Shown in pieces: positions 1-9,434 of a stretch of DNA of 64,000 nucleotides. Source of the DNA: a virus; IMG/VR virus record IMGVR_UViG_3300044946_000048, positions 1 to 64,000 of that record; one strand, written 5' to 3'. Made by a program: the position numbers and the translations under genes. How positions within the stretch are numbered: the stretch's first letter is position 1; every line of letters starts with the position of its first letter. Under the pieces are notes generated by a model. The model ran no database searches. It saw only the letters and a program-made list of their open reading frames with translations, and was not told where the DNA came from.

Positions 1-126
1 CGCCCCCACTCTAATCCCAACAACTAAAAGGTGACCTGAGGTTGAAGAAAAATTACCAGAGGTTACCGGATTAGAAGAAATAGAGACGGCAAATCCAAGC
101 AAGCTTTGAACTACGGAAAGAGCCAT
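1..126 (-). CDS. Fibre/adhesin paralogue, N-terminal part only
   Basis: The ATG at 124-126 is preceded on the minus strand by AAGGTGA, a good ribosome site, and the frame stays open to the window edge (42 codons). The start (MALSVVQSLLGF) and the later TSGHLLVVGI resemble the repeated VQE...GNLL(V/I)AW module of the neighbouring 840-residue protein. It is probably another tail-surface protein in the same late operon. The C-terminus lies outside the window, so length and fold are unknown. Confidence 0.6.
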   Translation of the reverse strand, partial: MALSVVQSLLGFAVSISSNPVTSGNFSSTSGHLLVVGIRVGA

Positions 127-141
127 ACTAAAATCACCTTA

Positions 142-2664
142 TTAAGAGGGAGTAACTGCGTTGCCTTGATAATCCACAAAAAAGACTACCTTACCACTGT
201 TTTGAATAATTTTAATTACGTTTAATAAAGTCGGGTTAGGGAGCGCCTGGGCAAAGGTCGAACCAAAAAACCTCGCTAACAAAGCCTTGGAAGTCGGGGC
301 CAGAGGGTTATTATTCGAGTTTCCTAAACTATCTAAATTCCAAATAACTGAACCACCCTCGTCTACTACTTGAAGCAAATCTAAGTTACTTGGATTATAG
401 AAAGCTGTTACGATGCTTGTTCCCTGATATGACCCTATGAGCGACTGCAATGTCGCAACATTAGGACTGGGAGGAACGAATGAGCTTTTAAAAGCCGCAA
501 CTAAGATTCCCCAACCACCACTGGGTGCCTGCGTAAAAGCGGGAGTCACGGGATTTGTCGAGTTCTCGAAATTATAAATAGCTGAGTAGTTTGTTCCTAT
601 GCCCGCCGCATTTCCCCAACCATAATTTCCATAAATCTTTGCGCTGGCTGCGCTGATTCCGAAACCTATAACTAGTTCATTAGAGGTAGACGGAATTATA
701 GCTTGAGAAAGAGATGTTCCGGTTCCCGTAGTTTGAGATGAACTGTCAAACGGTGTTGCTGAGTTGCCGGAGAACTCTAAAACTTCTATATTGGCGAAAG
801 AGCGGCTGCCGAAATTAACCGTTGTATTTCCTGATGCGTTTGCTACGGCCCAATACGCAGCTAAACTTCCGTAACCTCCTACTACAGTACTACCTATTTG
901 AGTCCAGGTATTGTTGAGGGTGTCTGTCGGAGCCTGAATAGTGTTTGAAGTAATCCACGCTATTAAGAGATTACCCTTCGTAACCGGATAACCATAAACA
1001 ACATCATTTGGATTAGTGCTAATAAAAGTCAAACCATTATTTGCTTCTTGAACCAATGTCCAAATAGGAGCCGAGGAACTAGCGACGTTTCCCGCCTGGA
1101 AGTGCGATATTTGCGTATCTGATTGAGCTAGCCCGGATATCGTCAACCCCGGAGCACCAACTAGAGTAGGCGCTACGTAATTTCCGATCAGGGTGCCATT
1201 GTGCAGAACATAAAATACACTGTTCAAACAAGCCAATCGAAATACGTCCCCGGTAGAAAATGAAACATTATTAGCACGCCACAGATTTTGTAAAGACACC
1301 GAACCAACACTGATACCTTCCATGTTGATGGTGCCGTCGCCATTATTTATGACATGTATAAAATTTTTGAAATCGTCGATTACGCCACTGCCGATAGATG
1401 TTTGCACATGTAACCAGAGATGCGCAAAATTGGTGGAGTTTAACGAGTCTAAGCGTATCTCTCCCCACTGGTTGAAACCGAAAGTTACTCCAGTATATAC
1501 TTCAACTCCTTGGGCATAAAAAGGTCCTGCAAAATCGTTGTAGATGGTTCCTGAATCTATGACACCTTCATTGCTTACAATCGCTATGCCAGGATCGAAC
1601 GGCGGAACTGGCAAACCGTCTATCGACCACACGGTTGGATTCAGTGGATACTCGTTAGTTCTTTGAAGCGTGTCAGCAGCTGTGGTAGTAAAAATTAAAG
1701 ACGTGCTAACAGATAATGGAGTAAAATTATTTCCGCTAGAATTACCCCCATTTATCGTCACGACTTGAGTTCGTGGAGACGCAAAAATTACTCCAACCAA
1801 TTGCGGTTGAATAGTATACGAGTCATTTTCTAGACCCGGAGAAACATAATTTCCAGAACCATCAGCGGTTGTGGAATAAACGACTCCGGTCGTATTTGAA
1901 TAAAATAAAACTGTAGCTCCAGCAGCCGCACTCCCGAGACTACCTGAGATAGTATAAAGCGTTCCAGGAGCTTTAAATCCTACTGCTATAACCCCCCAAG
2001 TCTCCGACGGAGTAGATAAAAAAGTAGGAGTAAAAGTTCCGGGCGCAGATTCAATTGCATATATAGCTGAAAAACTTATTGACGGTGCTGCCGCATTTGT
2101 CCAACCCGCAGTCTCAACACAAGTATTTGACAAAGCAGTAATCGGAATCCCGATAATCAAATCAGTGGAGCCGCTTACTGTTACAGACTCGGCAGGGGCT
2201 GTACTACTTCCTGTAGTCTGAGAGACCGCGTCAAACGGATTCATGGAGTTGCCGCTAAACTCCATAACCTGACAGGCTGGACTCGTCAAATTTTCTGGCA
2301 CTCCGCCGTTACCAGCTGGAAGATTACGACTCTGCGTATCAAAAAATGTAACAGATAAGTTTCTGGTATTTCTGACTATACAGTACCAAGCTGTAACCGT
2401 TCCGTAACCGCCATTTAAGACGTTTCCCAGAACTCCATTCACAGAGTTAGTAAAATATGCTCCCTGGGCGAACGATGCTGTACCCATTGCTAATGGAACC
2501 CACGCATTGGCTCCGCCATCTACTATAGTCGGCAGTATGGGGCTTGATGCAGATACCCACGCAACGAGAAGATTTCCAGCTGTTACTTTAGACCCTAATG
2601 TTATAGACGGCTGTCCATTTACAAATGATAAATTATGAACCTCTTGAACGAGTGTCAACCCCAT
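142..2664 (-). CDS. Tail adhesin / fibre-like protein with duplicated modules
   Basis: An 840-residue protein with no signal peptide. A roughly 220-residue module starts near residue 4 (TLVQEVHNLSF) and recurs near residue 535 (TLVQEANNGLTF). Shared blocks are GNLL(V/I)AW, EFSGNS...PFD, SQTTG and WG(V/I)(I/L)(V/A)A(V/A)FK. Between them are a carboxypeptidase-regulatory-like Ig segment (about 235-315) and a concanavalin-like segment (about 320-525). The C-terminus carries two short NP-L-LLQ...GG-V repeats, also found in the protein at 22982-23368. The layout suits a receptor- or glycan-binding tail protein. It starts directly before the nozzle-like gene's stop, in the late operon. The role is inferred from architecture only. 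Confidence 0.6.
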   Translation of the reverse strand: MGLTLVQEVHNLSFVNGQPSITLGSKVTAGNLLVAWVSASSPILPTIVDGGANAWVPLAMGTASFAQGAYFTNSVNGVLGNVLNGGYGTVTAWYCIVRNTRNLSVTFFDTQSRNLPAGNGGVPENLTSPACQVMEFSGNSMNPFDAVSQTTGSSTAPAESVTVSGSTDLIIGIPITALSNTCVETAGWTNAAAPSISFSAIYAIESAPGTFTPTFLSTPSETWGVIAVGFKAPGTLYTISGSLGSAAAGATVLFYSNTTGVVYSTTADGSGNYVSPGLENDSYTIQPQLVGVIFASPRTQVVTINGGNSSGNNFTPLSVSTSLIFTTTAADTLQRTNEYPLNPTVWSIDGLPVPPFDPGIAIVSNEGVIDSGTIYNDFAGPFYAQGVEVYTGVTFGFNQWGEIRLDSLNSTNFAHLWLHVQTSIGSGVIDDFKNFIHVINNGDGTINMEGISVGSVSLQNLWRANNVSFSTGDVFRLACLNSVFYVLHNGTLIGNYVAPTLVGAPGLTISGLAQSDTQISHFQAGNVASSSAPIWTLVQEANNGLTFISTNPNDVVYGYPVTKGNLLIAWITSNTIQAPTDTLNNTWTQIGSTVVGGYGSLAAYWAVANASGNTTVNFGSRSFANIEVLEFSGNSATPFDSSSQTTGTGTSLSQAIIPSTSNELVIGFGISAASAKIYGNYGWGNAAGIGTNYSAIYNFENSTNPVTPAFTQAPSGGWGILVAAFKSSFVPPSPNVATLQSLIGSYQGTSIVTAFYNPSNLDLLQVVDEGGSVIWNLDSLGNSNNNPLAPTSKALLARFFGSTFAQALPNPTLLNVIKIIQNSGKVVFFVDYQGNAVTPS

Positions 2665-5600
2665 TTATTCCTCTGGAGGCTGCTCAATAACGCCGAACAA
2701 AGTCAAAGACAGGACTTCATTCGGGAAATTCTCAGCCGGGAAACTTACCTTGATCTGAAGATGCTCTGCCAACGCAGGCACGCCAGTGTCGCGGAAGTAG
2801 TATGCGTTTGAATACAATGATGTCGGCTGACCTGTAGCACCATAAATCTGCCACGGATACGCCTGTGAATCCGGGAACGTAGTAAACGATCCTGAAATTT
2901 CGTTCAACAAGAACGCACACGTAGGAGATGTTCCGACACGCTTTGCACGAAGATTGGTGAACGTCAATCCGGCAATCTGTCCTGGGTTGGCGACATTCAT
3001 GCTGCCCATCGTGAAATAGCATGTATACGGCAGCAAATTGTCCGTGTACACTGTTCCGGTCTCGTCTCGATAAAGAATGACCTGATTGCCGCTCGGAGTG
3101 TTTCCTGGGTTGGCTACAAGAAGTTGATGAACGCCTCTCGTAGTTTCAATTGACAGTACAGCACCTGCTCCATCAACAATCTCAGCAAACGGACTCCAAA
3201 CCTGGGTTCCGTTCGGAAACTGATACGGGTTCAACCTATACCATCCGTTCGCGCCATCCGCAACATATACAGCATTATCATTTCCAGATTCGTGCACCGT
3301 GACAAATGCTTTTGTCGGATCAAACGTCGCTAGCTTATCTGCAAGTGGTCCGCCCATCCTATTCACACCACCGCTCGGGTCCAGGCTCAAGAACTGTCTG
3401 TCTGCCGAGAACAAATAAATATTAGCTCCGTGCACATCCAAAGCGTTGTAGTGCAACAAGCCTACGCCTGGGATAGCCGGAGTCGGGAAGAACGTATCGA
3501 ACACAGGTCCGCCAAGAATTGCATAAACAGCGTTTGTTAAGAACACGTAGATGCCTGTCGCGGTCGGAACTATCTTCGTTACCGGGCTCGGGAATTCAAA
3601 GAAATCATTCGGATCAAATGACTCGTTTCCGACACCAACTACCGTATCTGGGCCGCCAGAAGCGTAAACGAAATTTCCTACCGCACCCCAGATACGCTCG
3701 AAGTGATATGCCATCGGAAGGAATCCTGCTGGCGGAGGATTATTAGCCTCTGCGATTGGAGCTTCGATAAACTGGTTTATCGCTGTGTCCGGTTGAATGT
3801 CAACAACCGTCTGATACGGAAGCTTGTTAGGAACTTCTGTCAAGAAGAACAACGTGCTTCCGCCGTCAAGGCTTCTCCAAATTACAATCGTATCCACTTG
3901 CGGATCGGTTGAACCCGGAATGTTAAGCGTTACAGCCGCGCCCGGGTTTGCACCCGTAATCGTGTATATCTGTGACGCAGTTGAAATCTGCCCTGACTGC
4001 GATCCTGTAGGTGCACCCAATGCCGACGGCCAATCAGGAGGAGGTGCGTTCCACACCTGCGATGGAAACGCCGGAATTACAGTTCCCGGAAGATAGTTAT
4101 ACTGATCGTTCCCTAGACGAGACTCATAAGAGAAAGCGTATATACGTCCCTTTGTCCAAGACGCTCCAGCCGCACCAGAAGGCCCGACCAAGGCCCACGT
4201 GATCGTTCCCGATCCGCCTTCCACACTGGTCGCTCCAATCGGAGTCGTAGCCCATGTCGGAGGCGTAGATGAATTTGAAATACCAGAGATAATTACAGCC
4301 TGAAGATTGCCATTGCTATCTACGATTATTGAGCCACCGTACGGAACAGCCCCGCTCGGTGGGAACCATCCGGTTGATGGCATGTACCAAGGTGTGTTCG
4401 CAGTCCAAGAAGAAACCGGACCCACACATGTCCAAATTAGCGTTGACCCTGACGTATACAAACTTTCATTAGTTACCGCTCCGTATGTCGTTCCCCATAC
4501 GATACCGGATGAAGCTGTGCCGCTGGATGTTCCACCTGTCGTGCAGACTTGAACGTTTCCGTTCGGGTCTACGAACGCAGAGAACGGCGAACCGTTTGCC
4601 GTCCACGCAGTGTACGCCGTGTTAATCGCACGAGTTGCTACACCTAAACAAACCCACTGACACTGATTATCGTTCGTCAGAGTACCCGGCACGAATGACC
4701 ACGGCGGCTGCGTTGGCGATGATCCTGATGTCTGATTCGATCCCGTGTCGTTTATCTGCCAATAAATGTACGGCAGCGTAGGTGTCGCGGTTCCGCCTTT
4801 GGTTGCATATCCAGCCGGAAAGCCGTTAGCAAATCCCGCAGGTTCTACGATACCAGCCTGACTCTGACTACCACCCTGAAATTTCAAGTACGTGTGAGAC
4901 TGCTGATATTGCTGCGGAGTTTTCAGTGCGCCTATATTGAACCACTTGGCGTTATCTGACCCCGTGTTTGTATCATTAACCTGAGATAGGGGCGCAGATG
5001 TCCAATGCGGAGGAGTGCTTCCGCTCGTACCTGTCCTGTCACTTGCGTTTCCGATGATGAAGCAGCATCCGGTTCCCGGATCATAGATGATGCAAGGATT
5101 TATATCTGTTCCGCCTGCACCGTTTCCAGCATTGTTATAAACCGTGTTCGGAGACCATTCAACAATCGGTCCCCAATTGGTCCAGTTCCATCCACCACTA
5201 TCCGCTGTAACCCCGCCCGGAGTTTGATTCCAAGCTGGCTGACCGTTTCCGGTTGTTCCAATCTGCGTAGTGTTCGGACTTAAGACTGGCTCGGCATTGA
5301 CGCTTACCAACTGAAAAAGATAATTTATTGAAGTCGCGGTATCCAGAACTTCAATTATGCCCATCGTTGAGAATTCGGTGCTAGGAACCCACTGTTGCGC
5401 AGCGGACCCGGTTTCTGTAATGACAACCGGAGGAACACCCGGCGAACCTATTATCTGATACGTCTGCGCAGGATTTGTCAAGTTCTGAGTTGGGGTATAC
5501 CAAGTTGCTGGCTCTGCGATTCCCCAATTGAACGCCTGTCCCTCAGCCGGAGTATCCGGCGGAGCATTAATAACATACTTCAAAAGCTGAACGCCATCTC

Positions 5601-6027
5601 CGTAATAGAGAGTATCCCCCACGCCCTGGTAATATCCGTAGGTTGCTCCACCCTCTTTCGTAAAGATTTGTGTCTGGGTGTTCGGAGTCTGAAGATATGA
5701 TGCAAGCGTGCTGTCCACAACAACCAACGGTCCTTGGTCGAGCGTGTTCCAATCATAAAACCAATTGATTGAGCCTGGAATAGGTATAGCAGACCACTCT
5801 ATCAATCCTGGACGACGGATCAATGTCAATTGATTTGACACTTCCATGTTCTGGCCGTCGAACAACGCATCTGGATATCCACCATACTTTGAATACAACC
5901 AGCTTGCAGTATCGTGAAGCGGACTTCTATTCGTGAACAACCCGGTTTCCATACGAGCTATGTGAATCGGTTTCCCACGGCTCTTATTCCTAGGTTGCGC
6001 TCCGGCTGATTCAAGCAAACCTGCCAT
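2665..6027 (-). CDS. Large tail protein, nozzle-like (tail tubular B type)
   Basis: A 1120-residue protein. The C-terminal third is rich in beta-propeller-like blades (YHFERIWGAVGNFVYASGG, LNPYQFPNGTQVWSPF), as in short-tail nozzle proteins. The middle contains about four copies of a 50-60-residue unit ending in a (T/C)-W-x2-(V/I/L)-G motif, two of them with a clear D-x-NGN-Q start; a related unit occurs in the protein at 7194-8597. It abuts an adaptor-like gene (6027-6758, overlapping stop/start), the usual order in podovirus-like tails. Nozzle is my inference; a general tail hub remains possible. Confidence 0.55.
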   Translation of the reverse strand: MAGLLESAGAQPRNKSRGKPIHIARMETGLFTNRSPLHDTASWLYSKYGGYPDALFDGQNMEVSNQLTLIRRPGLIEWSAIPIPGSINWFYDWNTLDQGPLVVVDSTLASYLQTPNTQTQIFTKEGGATYGYYQGVGDTLYYGDGVQLLKYVINAPPDTPAEGQAFNWGIAEPATWYTPTQNLTNPAQTYQIIGSPGVPPVVITETGSAAQQWVPSTEFSTMGIIEVLDTATSINYLFQLVSVNAEPVLSPNTTQIGTTGNGQPAWNQTPGGVTADSGGWNWTNWGPIVEWSPNTVYNNAGNGAGGTDINPCIIYDPGTGCCFIIGNASDRTGTSGSTPPHWTSAPLSQVNDTNTGSDNAKWFNIGALKTPQQYQQSHTYLKFQGGSQSQAGIVEPAGFANGFPAGYATKGGTATPTLPYIYWQINDTGSNQTSGSSPTQPPWSFVPGTLTNDNQCQWVCLGVATRAINTAYTAWTANGSPFSAFVDPNGNVQVCTTGGTSSGTASSGIVWGTTYGAVTNESLYTSGSTLIWTCVGPVSSWTANTPWYMPSTGWFPPSGAVPYGGSIIVDSNGNLQAVIISGISNSSTPPTWATTPIGATSVEGGSGTITWALVGPSGAAGASWTKGRIYAFSYESRLGNDQYNYLPGTVIPAFPSQVWNAPPPDWPSALGAPTGSQSGQISTASQIYTITGANPGAAVTLNIPGSTDPQVDTIVIWRSLDGGSTLFFLTEVPNKLPYQTVVDIQPDTAINQFIEAPIAEANNPPPAGFLPMAYHFERIWGAVGNFVYASGGPDTVVGVGNESFDPNDFFEFPSPVTKIVPTATGIYVFLTNAVYAILGGPVFDTFFPTPAIPGVGLLHYNALDVHGANIYLFSADRQFLSLDPSGGVNRMGGPLADKLATFDPTKAFVTVHESGNDNAVYVADGANGWYRLNPYQFPNGTQVWSPFAEIVDGAGAVLSIETTRGVHQLLVANPGNTPSGNQVILYRDETGTVYTDNLLPYTCYFTMGSMNVANPGQIAGLTFTNLRAKRVGTSPTCAFLLNEISGSFTTFPDSQAYPWQIYGATGQPTSLYSNAYYFRDTGVPALAEHLQIKVSFPAENFPNEVLSLTLFGVIEQPPEE

Positions 6028-6758
6028 TATCTACTTCCTTGGGCCTGTTGCCCTTGTTGTGTTCTCAACTTGCTCAGCATCTGTTGCATATCAAACTGTA
6101 AATAACTCTGAGCGAATAAAGCTTTGTCCATCTCGCTCAAACCTTGCGCACGAGCCAATAATCCCGCGACTCCACGAGCGATGTACTGCTGCGCTCTGCC
6201 GTCTTGGCAAGAGTCCATGTAGTATCCCATGACCATGTTGTTGTACACGTCTGAGAACGAATCCGGAATAGGAGACCATGGGCTGTTGAGTGCTAGAAAA
6301 TTACTCGGTGCCTCTTGATAGATCAGGTTCACTTGGTAGATTGCATCCGGCACGGCTGAGAACCTGAGCGTCAAGAATGATGAAGGCTCGTCTGTTCCAC
6401 TGTTGTTAATCTGAACAGCTAGAGACTGCGGACGAGCCTGCTGCGTAGACTTTGCCAAAGGTTCATTGTTCTTAATGTCCTTGATTTCCCATATCTGCCC
6501 TGCGGCGTTTTGAACGGAAGCCTTCTCTAGATACCCGAAATTATATAAATCCGGTTGATAGTCCTGCTGTCCTGCAACGGTTACAACTTGGTCGTCATAG
6601 ATTCGATTCCAAGACCACTGAAACGGGGCTGCCAACATCGTGTTTCGGACGATAGATGCGATACCTATAATCGGCATAAGACTAGCGCCAATTGCCGGGT
6701 TCATGTACCTACAGAAAGGCGAAATGTAGTTGATAGTGTCCTGAAGGGCGTTGCTCAT
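6027..6758 (-). CDS. Head-tail adaptor-like protein (tail tubular A type)
   Basis: A 243-residue protein with the feel of gp11-like adaptors: early PFQWSWNRIYDD, then a DY motif, and late P-D-x-F/Y...Y with a helical C-terminus rich in Gln. It is a paralogue of the 467-residue protein at 7194-8597, which has PFPYKWNEIQV and PFPDKYEP at matching places. Its ATG overlaps the stop of an HNH gene (ATGA), so that gene was inserted between the two adaptor paralogues. Expected to sit between portal and nozzle. Confidence 0.55.
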   Translation of the reverse strand: MSNALQDTINYISPFCRYMNPAIGASLMPIIGIASIVRNTMLAAPFQWSWNRIYDDQVVTVAGQQDYQPDLYNFGYLEKASVQNAAGQIWEIKDIKNNEPLAKSTQQARPQSLAVQINNSGTDEPSSFLTLRFSAVPDAIYQVNLIYQEAPSNFLALNSPWSPIPDSFSDVYNNMVMGYYMDSCQDGRAQQYIARGVAGLLARAQGLSEMDKALFAQSYLQFDMQQMLSKLRTQQGQQAQGSR

Positions 6759-7183
6759 CTTTTGATCCAGTTATTGAAGACTTTCAAAATCCACTCTTTA
6801 AACTGGTCCTCCGTCTTATCACTCTTAGCCCTATTGCATTGAGTGCAACAGGGTCTACAATTACCTTGTACATAGCCAATGTTAGAATTTACTCTATCTA
6901 TACCGCTTCCTGTTTCAGGAAGGGATTCCTGACAGTAATAACACTTAGAAGAAATTAACTTTTTAAAATCTTCGAATGTTAATGTGACTTCTAACTCCCT
7001 AACTTTAGCTCCCGCTAAGAAAACCCGATAACGAGAATCAGGAGTGCGACGACGTGCCCTATCTCTGATACTGTGCTTTCTCCAACCATTTCGGATATTT
7101 CGACAAGCCTTACACCTTCCAGAATTATCTTTATTTTCCAGGATAAGGACGTGTCCTCGAATGCAAACATCTTTTTTATTCAT
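6755..7183 (-). CDS. HNH homing endonuclease
   Basis: A 142-residue protein starting at MNKKDVCIRGH (an upstream in-frame ATG overlaps the adaptor paralogue and is less likely). Zinc-binding pairs are C-x2-GH/C-x2-C at the N-terminus and CYYC near residue 80. The nuclease core reads GIDRVNSNIGYVQGNC followed by CxQCNRAKSD. It sits between two adaptor paralogues and shares four bases with the downstream gene. Acts on DNA to spread its own gene; the target site is unknown. It lacks the kissing-loop leader seen on other HNH genes here. Confidence 0.85.
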   Translation of the reverse strand: MNKKDVCIRGHVLILENKDNSGRCKACRNIRNGWRKHSIRDRARRRTPDSRYRVFLAGAKVRELEVTLTFEDFKKLISSKCYYCQESLPETGSGIDRVNSNIGYVQGNCRPCCTQCNRAKSDKTEDQFKEWILKVFNNWIKR

Positions 7184-7193
7184 GTTTTGCCTT

Positions 7194-8597
7194 TTAGTAC
7201 GGATAATTGTAGGGCCAGGCGGCACCCACGTACTTGTTACGTGCAGTTCCGGCGTTGAACACGTTTCGCTCAAGCGTGAACTGATTCTCTTCGAGTTCGC
7301 GGTCTTGCTTTGCTCGAAGATGAGTCAATGATTCCTTCCATAGAGCCCAATTCTTTTCGAACTTGGCTTGCACGGATGCTAGCGTACTATATCGATAGCA
7401 TTGCGCGATAACTCCGGCTCGGAATTGCGGTTCGTACTTGTCCGGGAACGGAGCTAATGTCTGTGACAACGGATTGTTCGCGAATGCCGCAGGCGGGTTG
7501 CTAAAGTTTGGCGCAGGCTTCTGTCCAACCAGGTTGAACTGCCACACGACTCCAGTCTGTGAAGGAACTGCACCTGGCCCAATACGCATTCCTATTGCGT
7601 TTGGATCGACGCACGTCCAGACAACTGTTCCATCTAATGTCAACGTACCGAATGGAGCATTAGCTGCGGGCCATGTCGGCATAACGAGCCCGCACGTACC
7701 GTAGACTGTTACAACCTGATAATTTCCATTCGGATCGATAATCTGCGTAATCGGGTTTGCAGGCTGTCCTTCAACCGTTGGCTGTGCGACAACGTTGTTA
7801 GAACCACCGATTAATCCACCGTAGACGTATGACCCTGGATTCGTTGTCATTGTTACAGTTACAGTTGGCTGTGAATACGTCGGTGTTATAGTTGGTCCTG
7901 TTGTGCTCACAACCACCCATGATCCATTATATCCGGTTGGATAAACATTGGATACCGTGAAGATACTTCCATTTGTTATTCCAAATGGAAGATAATTCAA
8001 TGTGAACACAGCCTGTCCGCCAGAGGCAGAAGACCATGTTACATTCGTCACCAAGCATCCCAACGGGTTCGTGTAAATTGCTCCTGGTGTCGGATTGTTT
8101 CCCTGTGTAGGTCCGCCAACATTACCCTGACCCCATGTTCCGTAATACAGCATATAGTTCGGGAAAGAGTTTACTTCGAACAAAGGATTCAAGAACCACG
8201 GATTAATATAGGCTCCAGTTGCCTGGCCTAACTGTCTCGCAGTCTCGACATATGTCCACTGCTTTGGAACTGTTGAACTGCTCAAGTTGATAGCGATACC
8301 GCGCTCCAACCATTCTAGTCCATAGAAAGATTGGTTCTGGCCGATGGCAATGCTAGGGTCAACAATCGCATAATCCTGTTGCCATGAGTTTGTATAGAAG
8401 TATGGAACTTGAATTTCGTTCCACTTGTAGGGGAAGGGCTGACCATAAATCTCATTCATCACGTCAGTGAGAATTGTGATGAACGGCTCAAGCTGATAGC
8501 CTGAAACGTTAGACAAAACAGGGCGCACATCTCCTAGGGGCAGCACTTTATCGAGAAGCATTTGTAAGGTTATCGTGGACTGAGAAGAGGTAGCCAT
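7194..8597 (-). CDS. Adaptor-like virion protein with inserted domain
   Basis: A 467-residue protein. N- and C-terminal parts match the 243-residue adaptor-like protein (PFPYKWNEI, WQQDYAI, FPDKYEPQFRAGVI). The middle (about 150-370) is an insertion rich in Gly, Thr and Val that carries one D-x-NGNYQ...TVVWTCVDP unit like those in the nozzle-like protein. The C-terminal tail is helical and charged. Likely part of the neck or tail. Functional split between the two adaptor paralogues cannot be told from sequence. Confidence 0.5.
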   Translation of the reverse strand: MATSSQSTITLQMLLDKVLPLGDVRPVLSNVSGYQLEPFITILTDVMNEIYGQPFPYKWNEIQVPYFYTNSWQQDYAIVDPSIAIGQNQSFYGLEWLERGIAINLSSSTVPKQWTYVETARQLGQATGAYINPWFLNPLFEVNSFPNYMLYYGTWGQGNVGGPTQGNNPTPGAIYTNPLGCLVTNVTWSSASGGQAVFTLNYLPFGITNGSIFTVSNVYPTGYNGSWVVVSTTGPTITPTYSQPTVTVTMTTNPGSYVYGGLIGGSNNVVAQPTVEGQPANPITQIIDPNGNYQVVTVYGTCGLVMPTWPAANAPFGTLTLDGTVVWTCVDPNAIGMRIGPGAVPSQTGVVWQFNLVGQKPAPNFSNPPAAFANNPLSQTLAPFPDKYEPQFRAGVIAQCYRYSTLASVQAKFEKNWALWKESLTHLRAKQDRELEENQFTLERNVFNAGTARNKYVGAAWPYNYPY

Positions 8598-8610
8598 AGT
8601 TGAACTCTGG

Positions 8611-8736
8611 CTACGGAATAGGCGGGGCCAATAGACCTCGCATGTTGCCGTAGTCTACTGGAGATAAGATGTGCTGTTCAGAGTTTACTCCTGTAAAAGA
8701 TGACTCGGAGTTGCATAGAATCCGAGTGTTTACTAT
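8611..8736 (-). CDS. Possible short gene without a standard start
   Basis: Between the genes ending at 8764 and starting at 8597, one frame ends at TAG 8611-8613 and reads protein-like text (NSESSFTGVNSEQ, then LSPVDYGNMRGLLAP). The open frame begins after a TAG, and the earliest candidates are ATA (8734-8736) or ATT, with no clear ribosome site. It may be a small virion protein with a non-standard start or a remnant. A hairpin ACTCGG/CCGAGT lies within it. Weak support. Confidence 0.25.
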   Translation of the reverse strand: MVNTRILCNSESSFTGVNSEQHILSPVDYGNMRGLLAPPIP

Positions 8737-8763
8737 CTGCTATGCCAGAGAGCCCTTGCGGGC

Positions 8764-9393
8764 TTAGATTTCTACAGCATGAGGGTTGCTTGCGATTTCT
8801 GGAGGAGTATACTCACGAGCCATCACCACTTCGGATGAAGTTGGCGAATTAGATGACTGCGTTGCCATTCTCTGGGCATCCTTCCATCCGAGACCCGTCC
8901 AGTTCGGGATTTTCTCGCCCCGGCGGATAAAGAATTCAGGAGTATCACTCGGCTTCCATTTTGCGCCGCAAATCAAGCACCTAATATAGGATTCGTTGTT
9001 CACAAACGTGTGGAACGAAACCGCGTAGTCTACTAGATTTACGACCCTTACCTTGCTCTTCTGCCCCTTGAGGTGTGTGCAAATAGACTGTCGCCTACGT
9101 GCGCTCTCTTCGTCATGAGCGGCGTTTCTACGACGCTGCATGTCTCGGGCTTCCAACTGCTTTTTCTTTAGGTCTCTATCCACCATAGCGTCTTGACGCT
9201 CTGCTAGTAATAGTGCGACCAAAGATGTCAACATCTGTGGATCGAACCCTAATGAGTTCGCCACAGGTGCCGTTGCTACGGATGCTGGTGTTGCCAACAC
9301 CTTTTCTGCGATTACGTCCGGTTCTGATACTACTGCTGATGCGACGGGGCCTTTGCCCGCGTGCGCACCAGATAGAGTCTGGTTATCTGCCAT
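8764..9393 (-). CDS. Virion-region protein with C-x-H/C-x2-C zinc domain
   Basis: A 209-residue protein. Ala/Val-rich N-terminus, a basic coiled region about 75-105 (many Arg/Lys/Asp), then a zinc-type domain: C-x-HLKG near residue 107, CLICGAKWKP near 140, and QSSNSPTSSEV near 180. The same domain appears in the early protein at 63094-63651 (CKHLKGG, CAICGEKW, QSTNTRCSSEV). Function unknown. The stop codon runs into a GCCC/GGGC hairpin that may end or slow transcription. Confidence 0.6.
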   Translation of the reverse strand: MADNQTLSGAHAGKGPVASAVVSEPDVIAEKVLATPASVATAPVANSLGFDPQMLTSLVALLLAERQDAMVDRDLKKKQLEARDMQRRRNAAHDEESARRRQSICTHLKGQKSKVRVVNLVDYAVSFHTFVNNESYIRCLICGAKWKPSDTPEFFIRRGEKIPNWTGLGWKDAQRMATQSSNSPTSSEVVMAREYTPPEIASNPHAVEI

Positions 9394-9434
9394 GTTCGTT
9401 CCTCTTGCGCTCGGGCACAGCCCTGCGCTATCGG

